NCBI RefSeq assembly: GCF_047675955.1
Contig: NC_132928.1
Location: 44,572,889 to 44,636,888, forward strand
Length of the DNA: 64,000 nt
Direction of reading: 5' to 3'
Source: Chlorocebus sabaeus
Taxonomy: Eukaryota > Chordata > Mammalia > Primates > Cercopithecidae
Both the position numbers and the translations under genes were made by a program. The notes beneath the pieces were generated by a model. The model did not search any database. It was not told the DNA's origin and was given only the letters and a program-made list of their open reading frames with translations. The stretch's first letter is position 1. The number at the start of each line of letters is the position of its first letter. Shown piece after piece: positions 35,501-50,500 of the stretch.

Positions 35501-38500
35501 AGTAAGTGACACTCAAGTGACTATACATATTTTAATGAAAGATTATAGAATTGTCTCCTAGTGACAGCTTTTATACCCTTAACTGTCATGTATGTATTGT
35601 TAGAAAACACTAGAAAAAAAGATACAGTGAAATAAAGACATTAGTGACATGAAATTATTAATAGCTTGTTACTACTTAGAGATCCCTTCTCAAGAATTAA
35701 ATTAAGCACTAATGGCCCAAAGCATGTATTATATGTAATGAATAACTTCTCTATGTTTAGAATGGCACTATGTACCATTTCTTTAAGAACTGAAAAAAAA
35801 AATAGTCACTGAATTAATTTCTATAAAGCTTGATTTTCTCACCAAACCTAAATTGAGAAAGGCTGATCTTGTGAGATATGTGACATACCTCCTCACTGGG
35901 TAGAAAAGGATATGTAACACAGTGCTAGGGAAAGATACTATTATTTGGCATTTTAGAAAGAAATATATAGTTGCCATTTAGTTAACATTCTGACTGTAAT
36001 GTTATCAAGAAATCCAAACATAAAGGATCTCATCTGTCTGACACAGCACATATCTCATTTCTTAAATATTTAAAACATATACGCGTATAAACACATCAAT
36101 ATTTCATCAGTTTATAGCGAAACGATTCTAACATATTAAATGTAAAATCATTTTTTCATTATAGCCATTTCAGTGTAATTTGTAACTTGAAATCATTATG
36201 AGAAAATATTCTGAAGTCTCCCATGTTCAGGAAATAGAGTGGTTCTTAGTAAGCCTTGCTAGCTAATGGAATGCAGCCATATGGAGATATTCATTTTCTA
36301 ACAATTACACCATAGTAAAATATATGTAGCAAACAATGTAGTGTTTGATGAAACACAAAGGTGTTTTAGGATTTTGTGCTTTCCTAGGTTGATTGTTCTT
36401 AGGTATCATAATACAGATGTATTGATGTGCTGGACAGTCAAGATAGTAAATTAACTTTCATTAATCAGATGTTTAACTGAGTGTTACTCTTTTGCAGAGA
36501 GTGCTGAATAAATCAGTTCTTTGGTTTTGGTTTTTTTACATCTGCCCAACCGTTTGCATTAACACAAAATAATATAAAGTTATTTTTCAAAATGTATATT
36601 GTTTTAGATGTTTAGAATTATTTTGTGTTTTCTTGGAAATCTTTTGTTTGGAATTATTTTGTGTTGCCCTGGAAATCTTTTCTTTTTTCTGTCTTAGCTT
36701 CCACTGCTAAACCGCCTAAGGAAATTTTGAAAGAGTCAGACACGGATGTACAAGTTTGTCCCAACTATTCTATACCTCAGAAAACAGATTCCTATTTTAA
36801 TCCCAAAATGAAACTAAATCGGTAAGCTAAATTGAAAATAGGGTTATGGGATGTTTCAAATTATTGTAAATGTACCTTCTCTTAACCTTTATGTTCTAAT
36901 ATGTTAAAATTTAGAACTAGGTGCAGAATAAAAATCATCTATCTTAACATTTTTCACAGAAGGATTGTTTCTTTTTTTCTATCAAGCCAATGTCTTTATT
37001 AGAGAATAATATAGGCCTAACTTTATATAATTACTGAACAAGCTGGTACTTTTGTGAGCAAGTTTTGTTTATAAATAAATAAATACTTATTAATAGAATC
37101 CAACTGGATTCATAGTTTAATTTCACATATTTTTAGTTCTTATAGTATTAAATTAGGAATATGTTTTTAGGTCCTCTTTTGAAATAGTTTGTACAGTAAC
37201 TAGGAACTTCAATTCACTATTCTTAAATGAAATAAAATCTATGATGGTGAAACATGGTAAAGTAAAGTTATTTCAGATTATGATTTCCTTCTAGGCAGCT
37301 AATATTCTGTACATTGGCTGCTTTGGCTGAGGAACGAAAACCCTTGGAATGTCTAGATGCTTTTGGAGCCACTGGTAAGTGAGGACACTTTTTTGGAACC
37401 ACATTTTATTTATTTGATTTTACAGTATCTTTTCTTAGAAAATGTATATGGGCAGTGATGTAAAAAATTAAAAATCCAAGACAAAATTTTTAATTTTTTA
37501 TTGTGAAAAATTTTAAATATATATTAAAGAGTATAGTAAGTGAGTCCTGTGTATCCATCGCTTACTTCAAAAATTAGTGGTTCATGCTCAGTCGTTTTAT
37601 CATTGTCCTCATACCTCATGTCATAGTCTTTTGATATCTATTAATTTGAAACAAATAACAGATACATCGTTTCATCTGTATTTCAGTTTAATCTCTAAAA
37701 GGTAAAGATTTTTAAAAAATAAAACCACTATACTATCATACTTCAAAAAATTAAGAATAATTCTTTAATATAAATTGTTTAGATATGCCCAATTATCTCA
37801 TAATGTGTTTTAAAAATCAAGTCAGAATGCAGACAAAAACTGTATTTCAATTGTTTGATATATCTAAGTCTCTTTTAAATCTATGGTTCCTTCTATCATT
37901 TTCTGTGTGTGTGATAATTGTTTGTTGAGTTAACATGTCTTTTGACCTATAGAGTTTCCCGCAGTCTAGATTTTTCCTGATTGTATTGTTGTGGTTCATA
38001 TAACATGTTCTTCTATCTCCTGTATTTTTGTAAATTGGCCATTTGATTAGATTCAAATACAGTTTTTTTGTTTGTTTGTTTTTTGTTTTGCAGTAATACT
38101 TGTTTGCTGCAATCAGGCAGCACCTGATGTCTGGTTGTGTCTCTTTTTTGTGTTGTGATGATCACTGCTTAGCCTTTAGACAGTAGAATAAAGTGAAATT
38201 TTAAACATTGAGAATATTTTTCTCAAAAGACTTAATAGTAGAGAAAAGAAAATAGAAACAGTAGAAAATTTCTAAAAAGCCTCTGTACCCAATCCAAGTC
38301 TTTCTTCATAAAGATTATAGGAATACACTTTTGGGGAGTTTGTTACAAAAGAGTGAAAGCATTAGTTAGCTCTCCTTCCTAAACTCTCCTCAGGGAAAAG
38401 TAGTGGTTAAAAGCATGGACTGCAGAACCAGACTGCCTGAGTTCAAATCCCAGCTTTATCACTTGATAATTGTATGACCACAGGAAATTGTGCCTCAGTT

Positions 38501-41500
38501 TGCTCATCTATTGAAAGAGGAGACTCCTGCCGCCACCGTGATGATCAGCATTAGTACTGTCTCAGTATAAATGTGGTAAAAGTGATGAGGTGATTTTTCT
38601 GATTATTTCCCAAGTCACTTGGATTTGAAATTTGAATCATGTTTTTACTCCTTGTTTTCCTGTTACTCTTCTCATATCTACTCAGCCACCAGGTCTGTTC
38701 TAATTTTTCTTTTCCAATATAACTCACATTTTCCATTCCATATCCACCAATTTAATGATTTCATAGCAAGCCTATTTCAGTAGCCTCTATATAGTACCCT
38801 TGTTTCCAGTCATTTCTGTCCTCCAATTTGTCTTGCCTGTTACTGCTAAACAGCTATTCCTCTGAAGCACCACATTGTTACTTACCAATCAAAAAAGTCA
38901 TTCATCTTTATTGCCTAGAGTCCAGAGTTCTCAGACTACATTTAATATCTTCCATATCTGATCCTAACCTGCTTGTCCAAATTTATTTCTCAGTATTTTT
39001 CACCATATCCTTTTACTTTACTCTTTTGAGACAGGAGTTTCGCTCTGTCACCCAGGCTGGAGTGCAGTGGTGCCATCTATCTCGGCTCACTGCAACCTCT
39101 GCCTCCCGGGTTCAAGCACTTCTCCTGCCTCAGTTTCCCAAGTAGCTGAGATTACAGGCACCTACCACCACGCCTGGTTGATTTTTGTATTTTTAATAGA
39201 GACAGGACTTTGCCATGTTGGCCAAGCTGGTCTCAAACTCCTGACCTCAGGTGATCTACCTGCCTCAGCCTCCCAAAGTGCTGGGATTACAGACGTGAGC
39301 CACCGCACCCAGCTCTTTACTCTTTTATAAATCTGAAGTCATTAAAGCTAATATCTAAGGAATATATTTCCAGCCTCTTCTTTTAATGTGCCTTTGTAAA
39401 CTTAGATCAGGTCTGGAGCAGTCATTGTGCATGTTTTGCCATTCCTAAAATGAGGATATGAGAACTTACGTCACAAGCGTGTTGTGAAAATATGAAAAAT
39501 ACGTATATATGAAGTCCATAACACATGGTATTTTTCCATTTATGAGACACATGTATGGAGAAGATGGTCAGTATTTCCAATACATAAGGGGTTTACTAAT
39601 CTGTGTTGGCTGGGCTTATGTTGCCATCTCTCATTTTGTAATGAATGTCCCTTGTGACTTTAGTAGATAGGGAAAAACTGTGAAAAGGGGCACTTTTGGT
39701 CTTCCTTTTAGATGATTAGAAATTCTTCCTAATCATTTGCTTACAAATTTGGTTTTTTGGTTTTGTTTTGTTTTTGAGATAGGGTCTCAGCTTTGAGATA
39801 GAATCTTGGCACCATGTCGGCTCACTGCAGTCTGGACCTCCTAGGCTCAGGTGATCCTCCCACCTCAGCCTCCAGAAAGTAGCTGGGACCACAAGTGTGC
39901 GCCACCATGCCCAGCTAATTTTTGTATTTTTCTGTAGAGATAGGGTTTTGCTATGTTGCCCACACTGGTCTCAAACTCTTGGACTCAAGTGATCCACCCG
40001 CCTCAGCCTCCCAAAGTGCAGAGATTACATGTGTGAGCCATCACACCCGGCCACAATTTTTTTTTTTTTTTTTTTTTAATTCACAACAGTGTTATGCAGT
40101 GTTTGAAAAGTGTTAGTCTAGACAAGTTTTTCATATTTTGGTCCATGATGACAAACTTCAGCAGAAGGAATTCCAACTTCCCATCCTCCCTTCAAGCAGA
40201 GTAATCCCATTTGTATAAAGTATTCCATGGTCAGAGAAAAAGCAAAAAAGAAAACATTTTCCACTATTCAACAAAATAAAAAAACATACATAGAGATTTT
40301 ATTATACAAGGATCATAAAAAAGGTTTATAAAAAGTATTAGTGAAAATTTGTTAGACATATTTTTAGTTATAACCTTTCTTGAGAAGCTTTGTAGTAAGA
40401 AAGAATAAGATTCATGAAAACATTAAATTTTGAAATAATTTGTTATTTGCAAATCTGTGTGTTGTCATACTGTTTTTATTCTTTAAAATTATTATTATTA
40501 TAAAACTCATTTTCTTCCCCATTTTTCCTAAGGGATAATGGGATTACAGTGGGCAAAACATCTTGGAAATGCAGTCAAAGTTACAATCAATGACTTGAAT
40601 GAAAACTCTGTGACATTGATTCAGGAAAACTGCCATTTAAACAAATTGAAAGTGGTGGTGGACAGTAAAGAAAAGGAAAAGAGTGATGATATTCTTGAAG
40701 AAGGAGAGAAAAATATTGGTAATATTAAGGTGACCAAAATGGATGCCAATGTACTGATGCATTTGAGATCTTTTGATTTCATGTAAGTAGAAAAAGACTT
40801 GCCATGTCACTTTCTAAACTTACCTGGAATTTTGGGGACGAGGGGTAGTTAAAAATTAAGACTGTTGTTGTTTATTTATTTAAATGAATGCCATTTTTTG
40901 GCCTAAGGTATGCAGTATGAAAATTTTCTAGTATTTGAAATAAAATGCCTGGGCATGTCACTTTTCCTCTAACCCAAATTTATTTTTACATGTCTCATAC
41001 ATCATACTATCATTTTATTACTTAATTTCAAAACAGAATTATGTACTTAAAATAGATTTGCAATGTCCTTTTAAATCCATGGAATTTTATAATTAGAAAT
41101 AATTACAATGGTATAATTTTTGTTACTAATATGACTTTAAAATATATCTATATGCTTTCTGATTTTAGACATCTAGACCCTTTTGGAACGTCAGTGAATT
41201 ATCTAGATTCTGCATTCAGAAATATAAGAAACCTTGGCATAGTGTCAGTGACTTCTACAGATATCAGTTCTTTATATGCCAAGGCACAGCATGTTGCCCG
41301 GCGTCACTACGGATGTAACATTGTCCGAACTGAATATTACAAGGAACTAGCAGCCAGAATTGTTGTAGCTGCAGTGGCAAGGTACCAAATCGCCAACGGT
41401 GTACTTAGTGTGTTTTAGTATTTGATAAAAAGATAATATTACAAGAAGTACTTATTACTCAAAACATGCACAAAATATAAATCCTGTATCCCTTATCTGT

Positions 41501-44500
41501 AATACTGGTTTCTAATTTTACATGGTATCTGTTGTAATTTCATTTAAAAGCTTATGCCTGAAATATTCAGTTTACTCTCCAATTAAAATGTTATTGAAAT
41601 AAAGTAGTAAGAAAGAAAAGATTAAAGTGAAGGTTAATTTCCAGTTTATTTGAGCAATGTAGGTAGGATAAAGGATAGCAATATGAAAGGAAAAGCAAAA
41701 ATTGTTTTGTTTTGTTTTGTTTTTTTGCCGTGTTGCCCAGGATGAAACAAACCTCCTGGCCAACATGGTGAAACCTCGTCTCTACTAAAAATACAAAAAT
41801 TAGCTGGGCGTGGTGGTACACATCTGTAATCGCAGCTACGATTACAGGTTGAGGCACTAGAATCACTTGAACCCAGGAGCCAGATGCTGCAGTGAGCCCA
41901 GGTTGCTCCACTGCACTCCAGTCTGGGCAACAGAGTGAGACTCTGCCTCAGAAAGAAACAGTCATTTCTTTTATATCCATTCTATTTTATCTTCTTTATT
42001 TATATAGTTTGAATAAAATGATGGCTTACAAAATTGATTCTCCAAAATCATCTTACAAAATGGGAAGTTCTCTCCATTTCTCACCAGGATTTCCAAACAG
42101 AATTTGAAAACAGTTATTTTTAAAAGGGTGACTTTTTTGGAGCACTTACTATATGCAGATTATGCTGGAATAATATAATATAAACGGACATTGTGAATAT
42201 AGATAATGGATGATTAGCTAGCTCACTTGCCAGCCCTAATACTAGTTTCAGAGCATTTAAGTGGAAATTTGTACCTCAGCATAAATACAGATTATTAGAC
42301 TTCATAGACCTTCAGGGTTGTTTCTAATTACCTGAAAACTGATGTTTACTTTATGCATGCTAAGGACTTACTGCACGTGCTTAAAAATGTTCATAATGTA
42401 ATATCAGCAAATTCAGAGTAATATATATATATAAATTAAATTTAGTATGTAACTGCAGAGTACATAAATGGTATATAGTTGAGCTTAATCCAAAAAGTCT
42501 ATAAAATTAATGGTGGAAAGGAATTTGACTATTCTTTTTTCACTCAATTTTCAGTAGCTAGCATACTATCCTGCATATAGTCATTACTCAATAAACATAT
42601 ACTGTTTTAAAGAAGATTTTATAGGAAATAAAATAGATAGGAAGAAATGTGGTGGTGATGATAAGAAACAAAGTGAAAATGACTGAAAATCAAAAAATAT
42701 TGCCCTATTGAGAGGATATCATAAGGGAAAGTATCTAGAAACTGAAGACCCTCCCAGGCATCTTTTATTTCCTGTGTTTCAATTTCTGTAAAAGTTATAG
42801 TAATGATCTTTTAAAAGCACTGCTAATAAGAATTGAATTTTTCTTGATGTCCCGTAACTTACCCATAGTCTATTGTCCAGGTTAATATTTGTCAGTATAA
42901 TGCCAAACAAGGGAAAATGATAAGCCCACAAAATAACTTTAAAAAATTTATTATAGAGCTGCAGCCCGATGCAACAAAGGCATAGAAGTACTGTTTGCAG
43001 TGGCTCTGGAACATTTTGTGTTGGTAGTTGTGAGAGTTTTGAGGGGACCTACTTCAGCAGATGAAACAGCCAAGAAGATTCAGTACCTGATCCATTGTCA
43101 GTGGTGTGAAGAGAGAATTTTTCAGAAGGATGGTAATATGGTAGAAGGTAAATTCAAGTTATATATTATGTTTAATTTATCTATAATCCTCCACTGAATA
43201 AGCCTTTATCACATCCCTAATTATACATATTATTGTCCTTTGATTTTAAAGATTACAGTGCTAACTTTGTTATTTCCTATACTGGATTTCCTTTCGTCAA
43301 CAGACAAGACATTCGTGTGAGTTTATTAAAGTTATTTACTCATGCTGTACAATGTATGCTTTCTAGCTCTGCCTTCTATCCAAACATCTAGAAATAACTT
43401 AGTTTCCACTGTCAACTAATTTTAGGAACATAAGTCAGATTACTTTTTTTCCAGACTGTTACAAATCATTAATTTTATAAAAATAATTTTTCATGTTTCT
43501 GGCTGTGTATAAAAGCCATCAGTTATAAAATGCATTCAATAAACATTTATTGAGCCTCTACTATATGCCAGGCCTGGGGATGGGAAACAAGGAAAAAGCT
43601 GTAGTTTATGCCTTCATAAAGCTGTTTCTGTTTGTTTCAGTTCTGGGACATGGAAACAGTTGCTCATTGTTTTGTGTTAGGTTCTTGGTATTTTTTAATA
43701 CGAATTTTTGAGTTTAGCACTTACTATGTTAAGTTGCAGATTTTTTTCTCATTTTGTCAAATTTTTTTTTAATCTGTCTTGCAGAAGTTTTTTGTTGCTA
43801 ATTGAATGTTTATATAGTCTGGATTTTGCCTGTAGTTAGAAAGAGCTTTCCTATTCCTAGACTATTCAAAGTGGATTAGGTTGTATTGAATAGTACACCT
43901 TTCCTTCACTGATTTGAGAATACCTTCTTTATGTTATACTAAAATTCCACATGTATTTGAGTTTGTTTCTAGATTTTCTATTCTGTTCCAGTGGTTAGAC
44001 ATTTATTCATACATGTCTATCATACTGTTTTGACTACGGAGGCTTTTCAGTGTCATTTAATATCTGTGATGGCAATCCCTACTCAGAGCTCTTTGTTTTC
44101 AGTGTTCCTGTATTGATCTTTTGTTAACCCCTTAATATAAAAGTAAATAATAACCCAGTTGGCATATTATTTTGGTCACATTAAATTGGGGAGATACTGT
44201 GATTTTTGAAGCTTCCTACAAATATAATATGCTTTTCATTTGTTCAGGTACTTTAGTATAATGTTAACTGGTAGTGGTAATGGAGGGCATTCTGTCATAT
44301 TCCTTACTTTTGGTTTCCTCTAGTGCTTTCTATTTTTTTTATTTTTTTTCAGATGGAGTATTGCTCTGTTACTCAGGCTGGAGTTCAGTTGTATAGTCTC
44401 GGCCCACTGCAACCTCTGCCTCCCAGGCTCAAGTAGTTCTCCTGCCTCAGCCTCCCAAGTACCTGGGACTACAGGCGTACACCACCACACCCAGCTACTT

Positions 44501-47500
44501 TTTGCATTTTTAGTAGAGACAGGGTTTCACCATGTTTGCTGGCTGGTCTGAAACTCCTGACCTCTAGTAATCTGCCCACCTCATCCTCCCAAAGTGCTGG
44601 GATTACAGGCAAGAGCCTCTGTACCCAACCTCTAGTGCTTTCTGATTCAAGCATAATACTGGCTTTTCATCTGCAATACGTATCATTTATCACATTAAGG
44701 AAGAATACTTCATTTCCACTTTTATTGTATTTTGTCAAGATGTTGAATTTTGTCATAATGCATTTTCAGCATCTGTGGAGATGATTATATGGTTTTTCTC
44801 TTTAGGCTTACTAATTTGATTAATTGTAATAGAAGGTTCCAATATAGAACCAAACTGGATTTTGTAGAATAAACTATTGTCAGGTAGTATTTTTTTAATA
44901 TGTTGCTATATTTTATTTGCTAATTTTTAAAGGATTTTTTTGTTTCAATATTTATAAATGAGATGGTATATAGTTTTGTAGCATAATTTTAGGTGGGCTT
45001 TGATCTATCAGTTTACACTCCCTTCAAAAATAATTTGGAATGCTTCCCTTTTTTCAATTCTTGGAATTGAAAACTGATTTTTTCAAAAAAAACTAGTTCT
45101 TAAGAACTAGTTTAACTAGTATTGGAATTATGTGTTCCTTAAAGGTTTAGTAATATTCACCTAGCATTTCTGTTTTATTTACATAGGGTTGCGCTAAGTG
45201 TTGTCTAATAATTCCTTTTAATCTCCTTAGTTCCTGTGGTCATAGTCCCCTTATATACTTTCATTTATTTATTCTTTCTTCCATTTTTCTTGACTAGATA
45301 AGAGGCTAGTTTATATATTTTATTGTAATTGTTTTCTTTTTTTTTTTTTTTGTGACAGAGTCTCGTTCTGTCGCCCAGGCTGGAGTGCAGTGGCGCGATC
45401 TCGGCTCACTGCAACTTCCATCTCCCGGGTTCAAGCAGTTTTCCTGCCTCAGCTTCCCAAGTAGCTGTGACTACAGGCGCATGGCACTATGCCCGGCTAA
45501 TTTTTCCTATTTTAGTAGACGGGGTTTCACCATGTTGCCCAGGCTGGTCGCGAACTCCTGAGGTTAGGCAGTCCACCCGCCTTGGCCTCCCAAAGCGCTA
45601 GTATTACAAGCGTGAGCCACCGTGCCCAGCCTGTTTATTTTTCTTAATGTCTACTTTTAGTAGTAAATATGTATATACTTCTGTAATTTGGATTTATCAG
45701 TTTTAAGTAATATCCTTTGGCTCCTTGATATCACAGATGATAATTAGCTTCCTGTTTTCCATTTTTCCCTTCCTAATTTTTGTTTGTTGTACCATCTCTA
45801 TGTTATTAGAATGTGTAACACTTAACATTCTGTTTTGCTAGATTAATCTCTACATATAAAAATATTCTGTGTATGTCATCATTCTTTTTGCCGTAATTTC
45901 TATAGTCATCTCTTATTTGGTTAAATTTAACTTTCTCAGTTTACTCAATAGAGCTCATAAGAAAAATACTACTATGTTTCCTTCATGTTCAAAGCTTTTC
46001 TTTCCCCAAAGCATGTCCAATAGCCTGTATACTTAAAGAGTCTAAAGAATTTGAGTGCCTTATAGAAGTTCTTATAATTTTTCCTTCTTATATATGTGAC
46101 ATTAATCAAACATTTTAAAGAATATTTGACTTGATAAGTGATAACTATAAAGCAATGATTTGTTTTTGCATTTTATTTGGAATCATACAGAACTTAGAAT
46201 AAACAAGTATGTCCTACAAAGAAGTCATCTCATTCAGAATTTTTATCAATTTGTAATACATAGTTTAAAAAGTCAAATAGCTGGGTGCAGTGGCTCACGC
46301 CTGTAATCCCAGCACTTTGGGAGGCTGGGGTGGACGGACCACCTGAGGTCAGGAGTTCGAAACTGGCCAACATGGTGAAACCCTGTCTCTACTAAAAGTA
46401 CAAAAAGTAGCTGGGCATGGTGGCAGGCACCTGTAATCCCGGCTACTCAGGAGGCTGAGGCAGGAGAATCACCACTTGAACCCAGGAGGCAGAGGTTGCA
46501 GTGAGCTGAGATTATGCTACTGCACTCCAGCCTGGGTGACAGAGCAAGACTGCATCTCAAAAAAAGAAAGAAAAGTCAAATAGTTCCATAAGTCTTATTA
46601 ATAAAAATAATAATCTCTGCCTGACTCCCTGAACAGTTAAAATCTCACAGCTGTTTCTTCTAATGCTTACATTCGTATTTCTAAATAACATGTTTATAAT
46701 GCATCTAACTTCCTTCCATGGAAAAAGAGTATTTGGCTTTTTAAACCAATCCAGTCACATGCATGCTTTTCCCCTCTCCACTTTGGACTACATCAATATT
46801 TAGTGTTTGCGTTTTTATAAATAGATAAATATTGTTTGCAAATTTTATTTGCTGTCTATTGCTGTGTAACAAATCACTCCAAAATTATTGGCTTTAAACA
46901 ACATTTACTATCCCATAGTTTCTATGAGTCAAGAATCTAGGCATGGCTTAGCTGGGTCCACTAGCTTGCGGTCTCTCACAAGGCCACAGATCAAGGTGTT
47001 GGTCAGTGGTGTGTGCCCTTAGTCCCAGCTATTTGGGAGGCTGAGGCAGGAGGATCACCTGAACCCAGTAGTTCAGGCTGCAGTGAACTATGGTTATACC
47101 ACTGCACTCCAGCCTAGGTGACAGACCAAGATGCCATCTCAAAAAAAAAAAAAAAAAAAAAAGCAAGTCAGAAGAACCAGAGAGTGAGTGAGTGCCAGCA
47201 AGATAGAAGAGGTCTTTTGTAACCTAATCTCAAAGTAATACTCCATTACTTTTGCCATATTCTAGTTGTTAGAAATTTGTCTCTAAAACCAGTGCCTACT
47301 CAGGGGAAGGGTATTACATAAGGGTATGAATACCAAGAGGCAGGGATTATTGCTGATCATTTTGGAAGGCTGCTACAGCACAAATAAACCATATGAATCT
47401 GTACATGGTGGCTCATACCTGTAATCCCAGCACTTTAGGAGGCCAAGGTAGGATTGCCTGAGGTCAAGAGTTCAAGACCAGCCTGAGCAACATAGCAGAC

Positions 47501-50500
47501 CCTGTCTCTACAAAAATAAAAATAAAAACTGATTCATATAATATGCTATAATAATGTTTCCTTTCTTATACAATTATTTGGTAACTCTGGAATTAATACT
47601 TACTGTGCCTGTTACCTTTTTTAAAAAAATACTTTTTATAATCCATCCCTAAACTCTTTGCTACATTTTCAATGCTTCTTTCAGCATAGTTAAGCACATT
47701 AGGTAATCTTTGGCTATAAATTTCACTCCCCTGGAGACAGCCCTCGTGTTGTAGTTTGGATTGTTTGTTTTCTGTATCTGCTGAAATCTGTTGTCCAAGG
47801 CTTCTATTTAACCATCATCCTGGAAATTTTCTTTGACTTTCTTTTTGTGATAAATCTCGTATCGCAGATCCTTTGTATTTTCACACTTCCCTTGTTTACT
47901 TCTTCATTTTGAGTGGACACTTTTTCCTATAGATTGCGGAGAAGTATTGCATGGCTAAGTACAGAATTCTAGGATGGAAATCATTTTTTCCTCAAAATGT
48001 TCAAGGTATTATTCCATTGTCTTCTAGCTTCCAATGAGAAGTCTGCTGCTGTTTTTGTCTAGTCTGTTATATTATTTTCTCTCCGAATGTTCTTACAATA
48101 TCTCTTCTAAGAAAACCCAATATTCCAAAATAATTTTGAGATAATATGTGTATGAATTCATCTTTTTAAATTCATTTTACTGGATAATATCTGAGTTCTA
48201 TTTATTTATTTTTTATTTTTTTTTGAGATGGACTCTCACTCAGTCACCCAGGCTGGAGTGCAATGGCACGATATCAACTCACTGCAGCCTTCACCTAGGT
48301 TCAAGCAGTTCTCGTGACTCAGCCTCCTGAGGGGCTGGGATTACAGGCACATGCCACCACGCTCAGCTAACTTTTGTTTTTTTTTTTTTTTTTTTTTTTT
48401 TTTTGAGACGGAGTCTCGCTTCGTCGCCCAGGCTGGAGTGCAGTGGCGCCATCTTGGCTCACTGCAAGCTCCGCCTCCTGGGTTCACGCTATTCTCCTGC
48501 CTCAGCCTCCGAGTAGCTGGGACTACAGGCACGCACCACCACGCCCGGCTAATTTTTTTTTGTATTTTTAGTAGAGACGGGGTTTCACCGTGTTAGCCAG
48601 GATGGTCTCGATCTCCTGACCTCGTGATCCGCCCGTCTCGGCCTCCCAAAGTGCTGGGATTACAGGCTTGAGCCACCGCGCCCGGCCTAACTTTTGTATT
48701 TTTTAGTGGAGACAGGCTCTCACCATGTTGGCCAGGCTGGTCTCAAACTCCTGACCTCAAGTGATCCACCCTCCCTGGCCTCCCAAAGTGCTGGGATTAC
48801 AGGCATGAACCATTGCACCTAGCCTCTGAGTTCTTTTAAGTCAGAAACTTGAGCTCTTCAGCTCTGATAAATTTGGGGGGCAAGGGAGGTAATTTTTTCT
48901 TTTTCTGTTTCTTTTTTTTAAGACGGAGTCTCGCTCTGTTGTTCAGGCTGGAGTGCAATAGTGCGATCTTGGCTCACTGTAACCTCTGCCTCCCAGGTTC
49001 AAGCGATTCTCCTGCCTCAGCTTACTGAGTAGCTGGGACTACAGGCCTGTGCCACCACTCCCAGCTAATTTTTGTATGTTTAGTAGTGACAGGGTTTCAG
49101 CATGTTTGTCAGGCTGGTCTCAATCTCCTGACCTCAAGTGATCTGCCTACCTCATCTCCCCAAAGTGCTAGGATTACAGGCATGAGCCACCACACCTGGC
49201 CTTTGAGGGGTGTTATTTCTTCAACAAGTTTTGCCTTTCAAATTGTATCTGTTGTCTCTTTCAGGAACTCTGTTTAGTTTATATTTTGTATCTTCTAGAT
49301 TAATCCTCTAATTTTTAAAAATATCTATACTGTTCATCTCTTTGACAAAGTTCTAGTTTCTACTTTATACTTTTTCCTTAATTTTTATTTCTAACTCTTA
49401 TTTAAATTTCTGTCATATTTTGTTCATTTCTAAGAGTTACTTTGTATTTTTTTCACTGTTCCTTCTTTTTTTCTTTATTTAGGCTAGTCAAGTGATTATT
49501 GTTCCTTTTTTAATAGTGTCATAGTATTGTTTTAGGGATACAAAATCGCTTACCTTTCTAAGAATTGATTATACTTGGGTATATTTTATATTTAGGGGAG
49601 AATAGGGGTTTTTTGTTTGTTTTATATTGTTGCTGTTGTTTTGTTGTTCAGTTCTCCTGTTTTTTAACTTTCTTTTTCTGTTTTGTAGTTTTGTTCTGTT
49701 ATGATAGATCTCAAATGTCTTGTGGTCTTCGGATGTCCACAGTGAAAAATTGTTTTGAAGCACTTGGGGCAGAGCTTATAAACCAACAGATTTGGCCAGG
49801 CATAGTGGCTCACACCTGTAATCCCAGCACTTTGGGAGGCCGAGGCGGGCAGATCGTGAGGTCAGGAGATCGAGACCATCCTGGCTACATGGTGAAACCC
49901 CGTCTCTACTAAAAATACAAACAATTAGCCGGGCATGGTGGCGGGCGCCTGTAGTCCCAGCTACTCAGGAGGCTGAGGCAGGAGACTGGCGTGAGCCCGG
50001 GAAGGCAGAGCTTACAGTGAGCCGAGATCGCACCACTCTACTCCAACCTAGGTGACAGAGCGAGACTCCATCTCAAAATAAAAATAAAAATAAACCAATG
50101 GATTTTACTGTGATAAGATACCAGTCTGCTTTTTTTAGTAAGACACCCCCAAATGCCAACAAGTATATATAGATCTTTTCTCTTGGATTGGTAAATTTTT
50201 CCAGAGAGGAATCAACCAGTCTTCTAGCAGCCCTGGGAGAGCCACACTGGGGACAGAGACTGGAAAGCAGATTTTTACTGAATCCCTCTGTTTTCAGACA
50301 TCTCACTCTCAACTGTAACAAAAACTAATGGTTTCATATCCTCAGTAGCTTAGCCTCACCAAAGATTAACTTCATCTTTTGGAATGCAGAAGACACAGAA
50401 GCTTGATTGTATTAAAGAAGATGTGGAGTTTTAACTGAACCCTTTAAAAAGTTGTAACCAGACCTCTTTTTTACAATACCTCTCTACAGTCATCTTCAGA

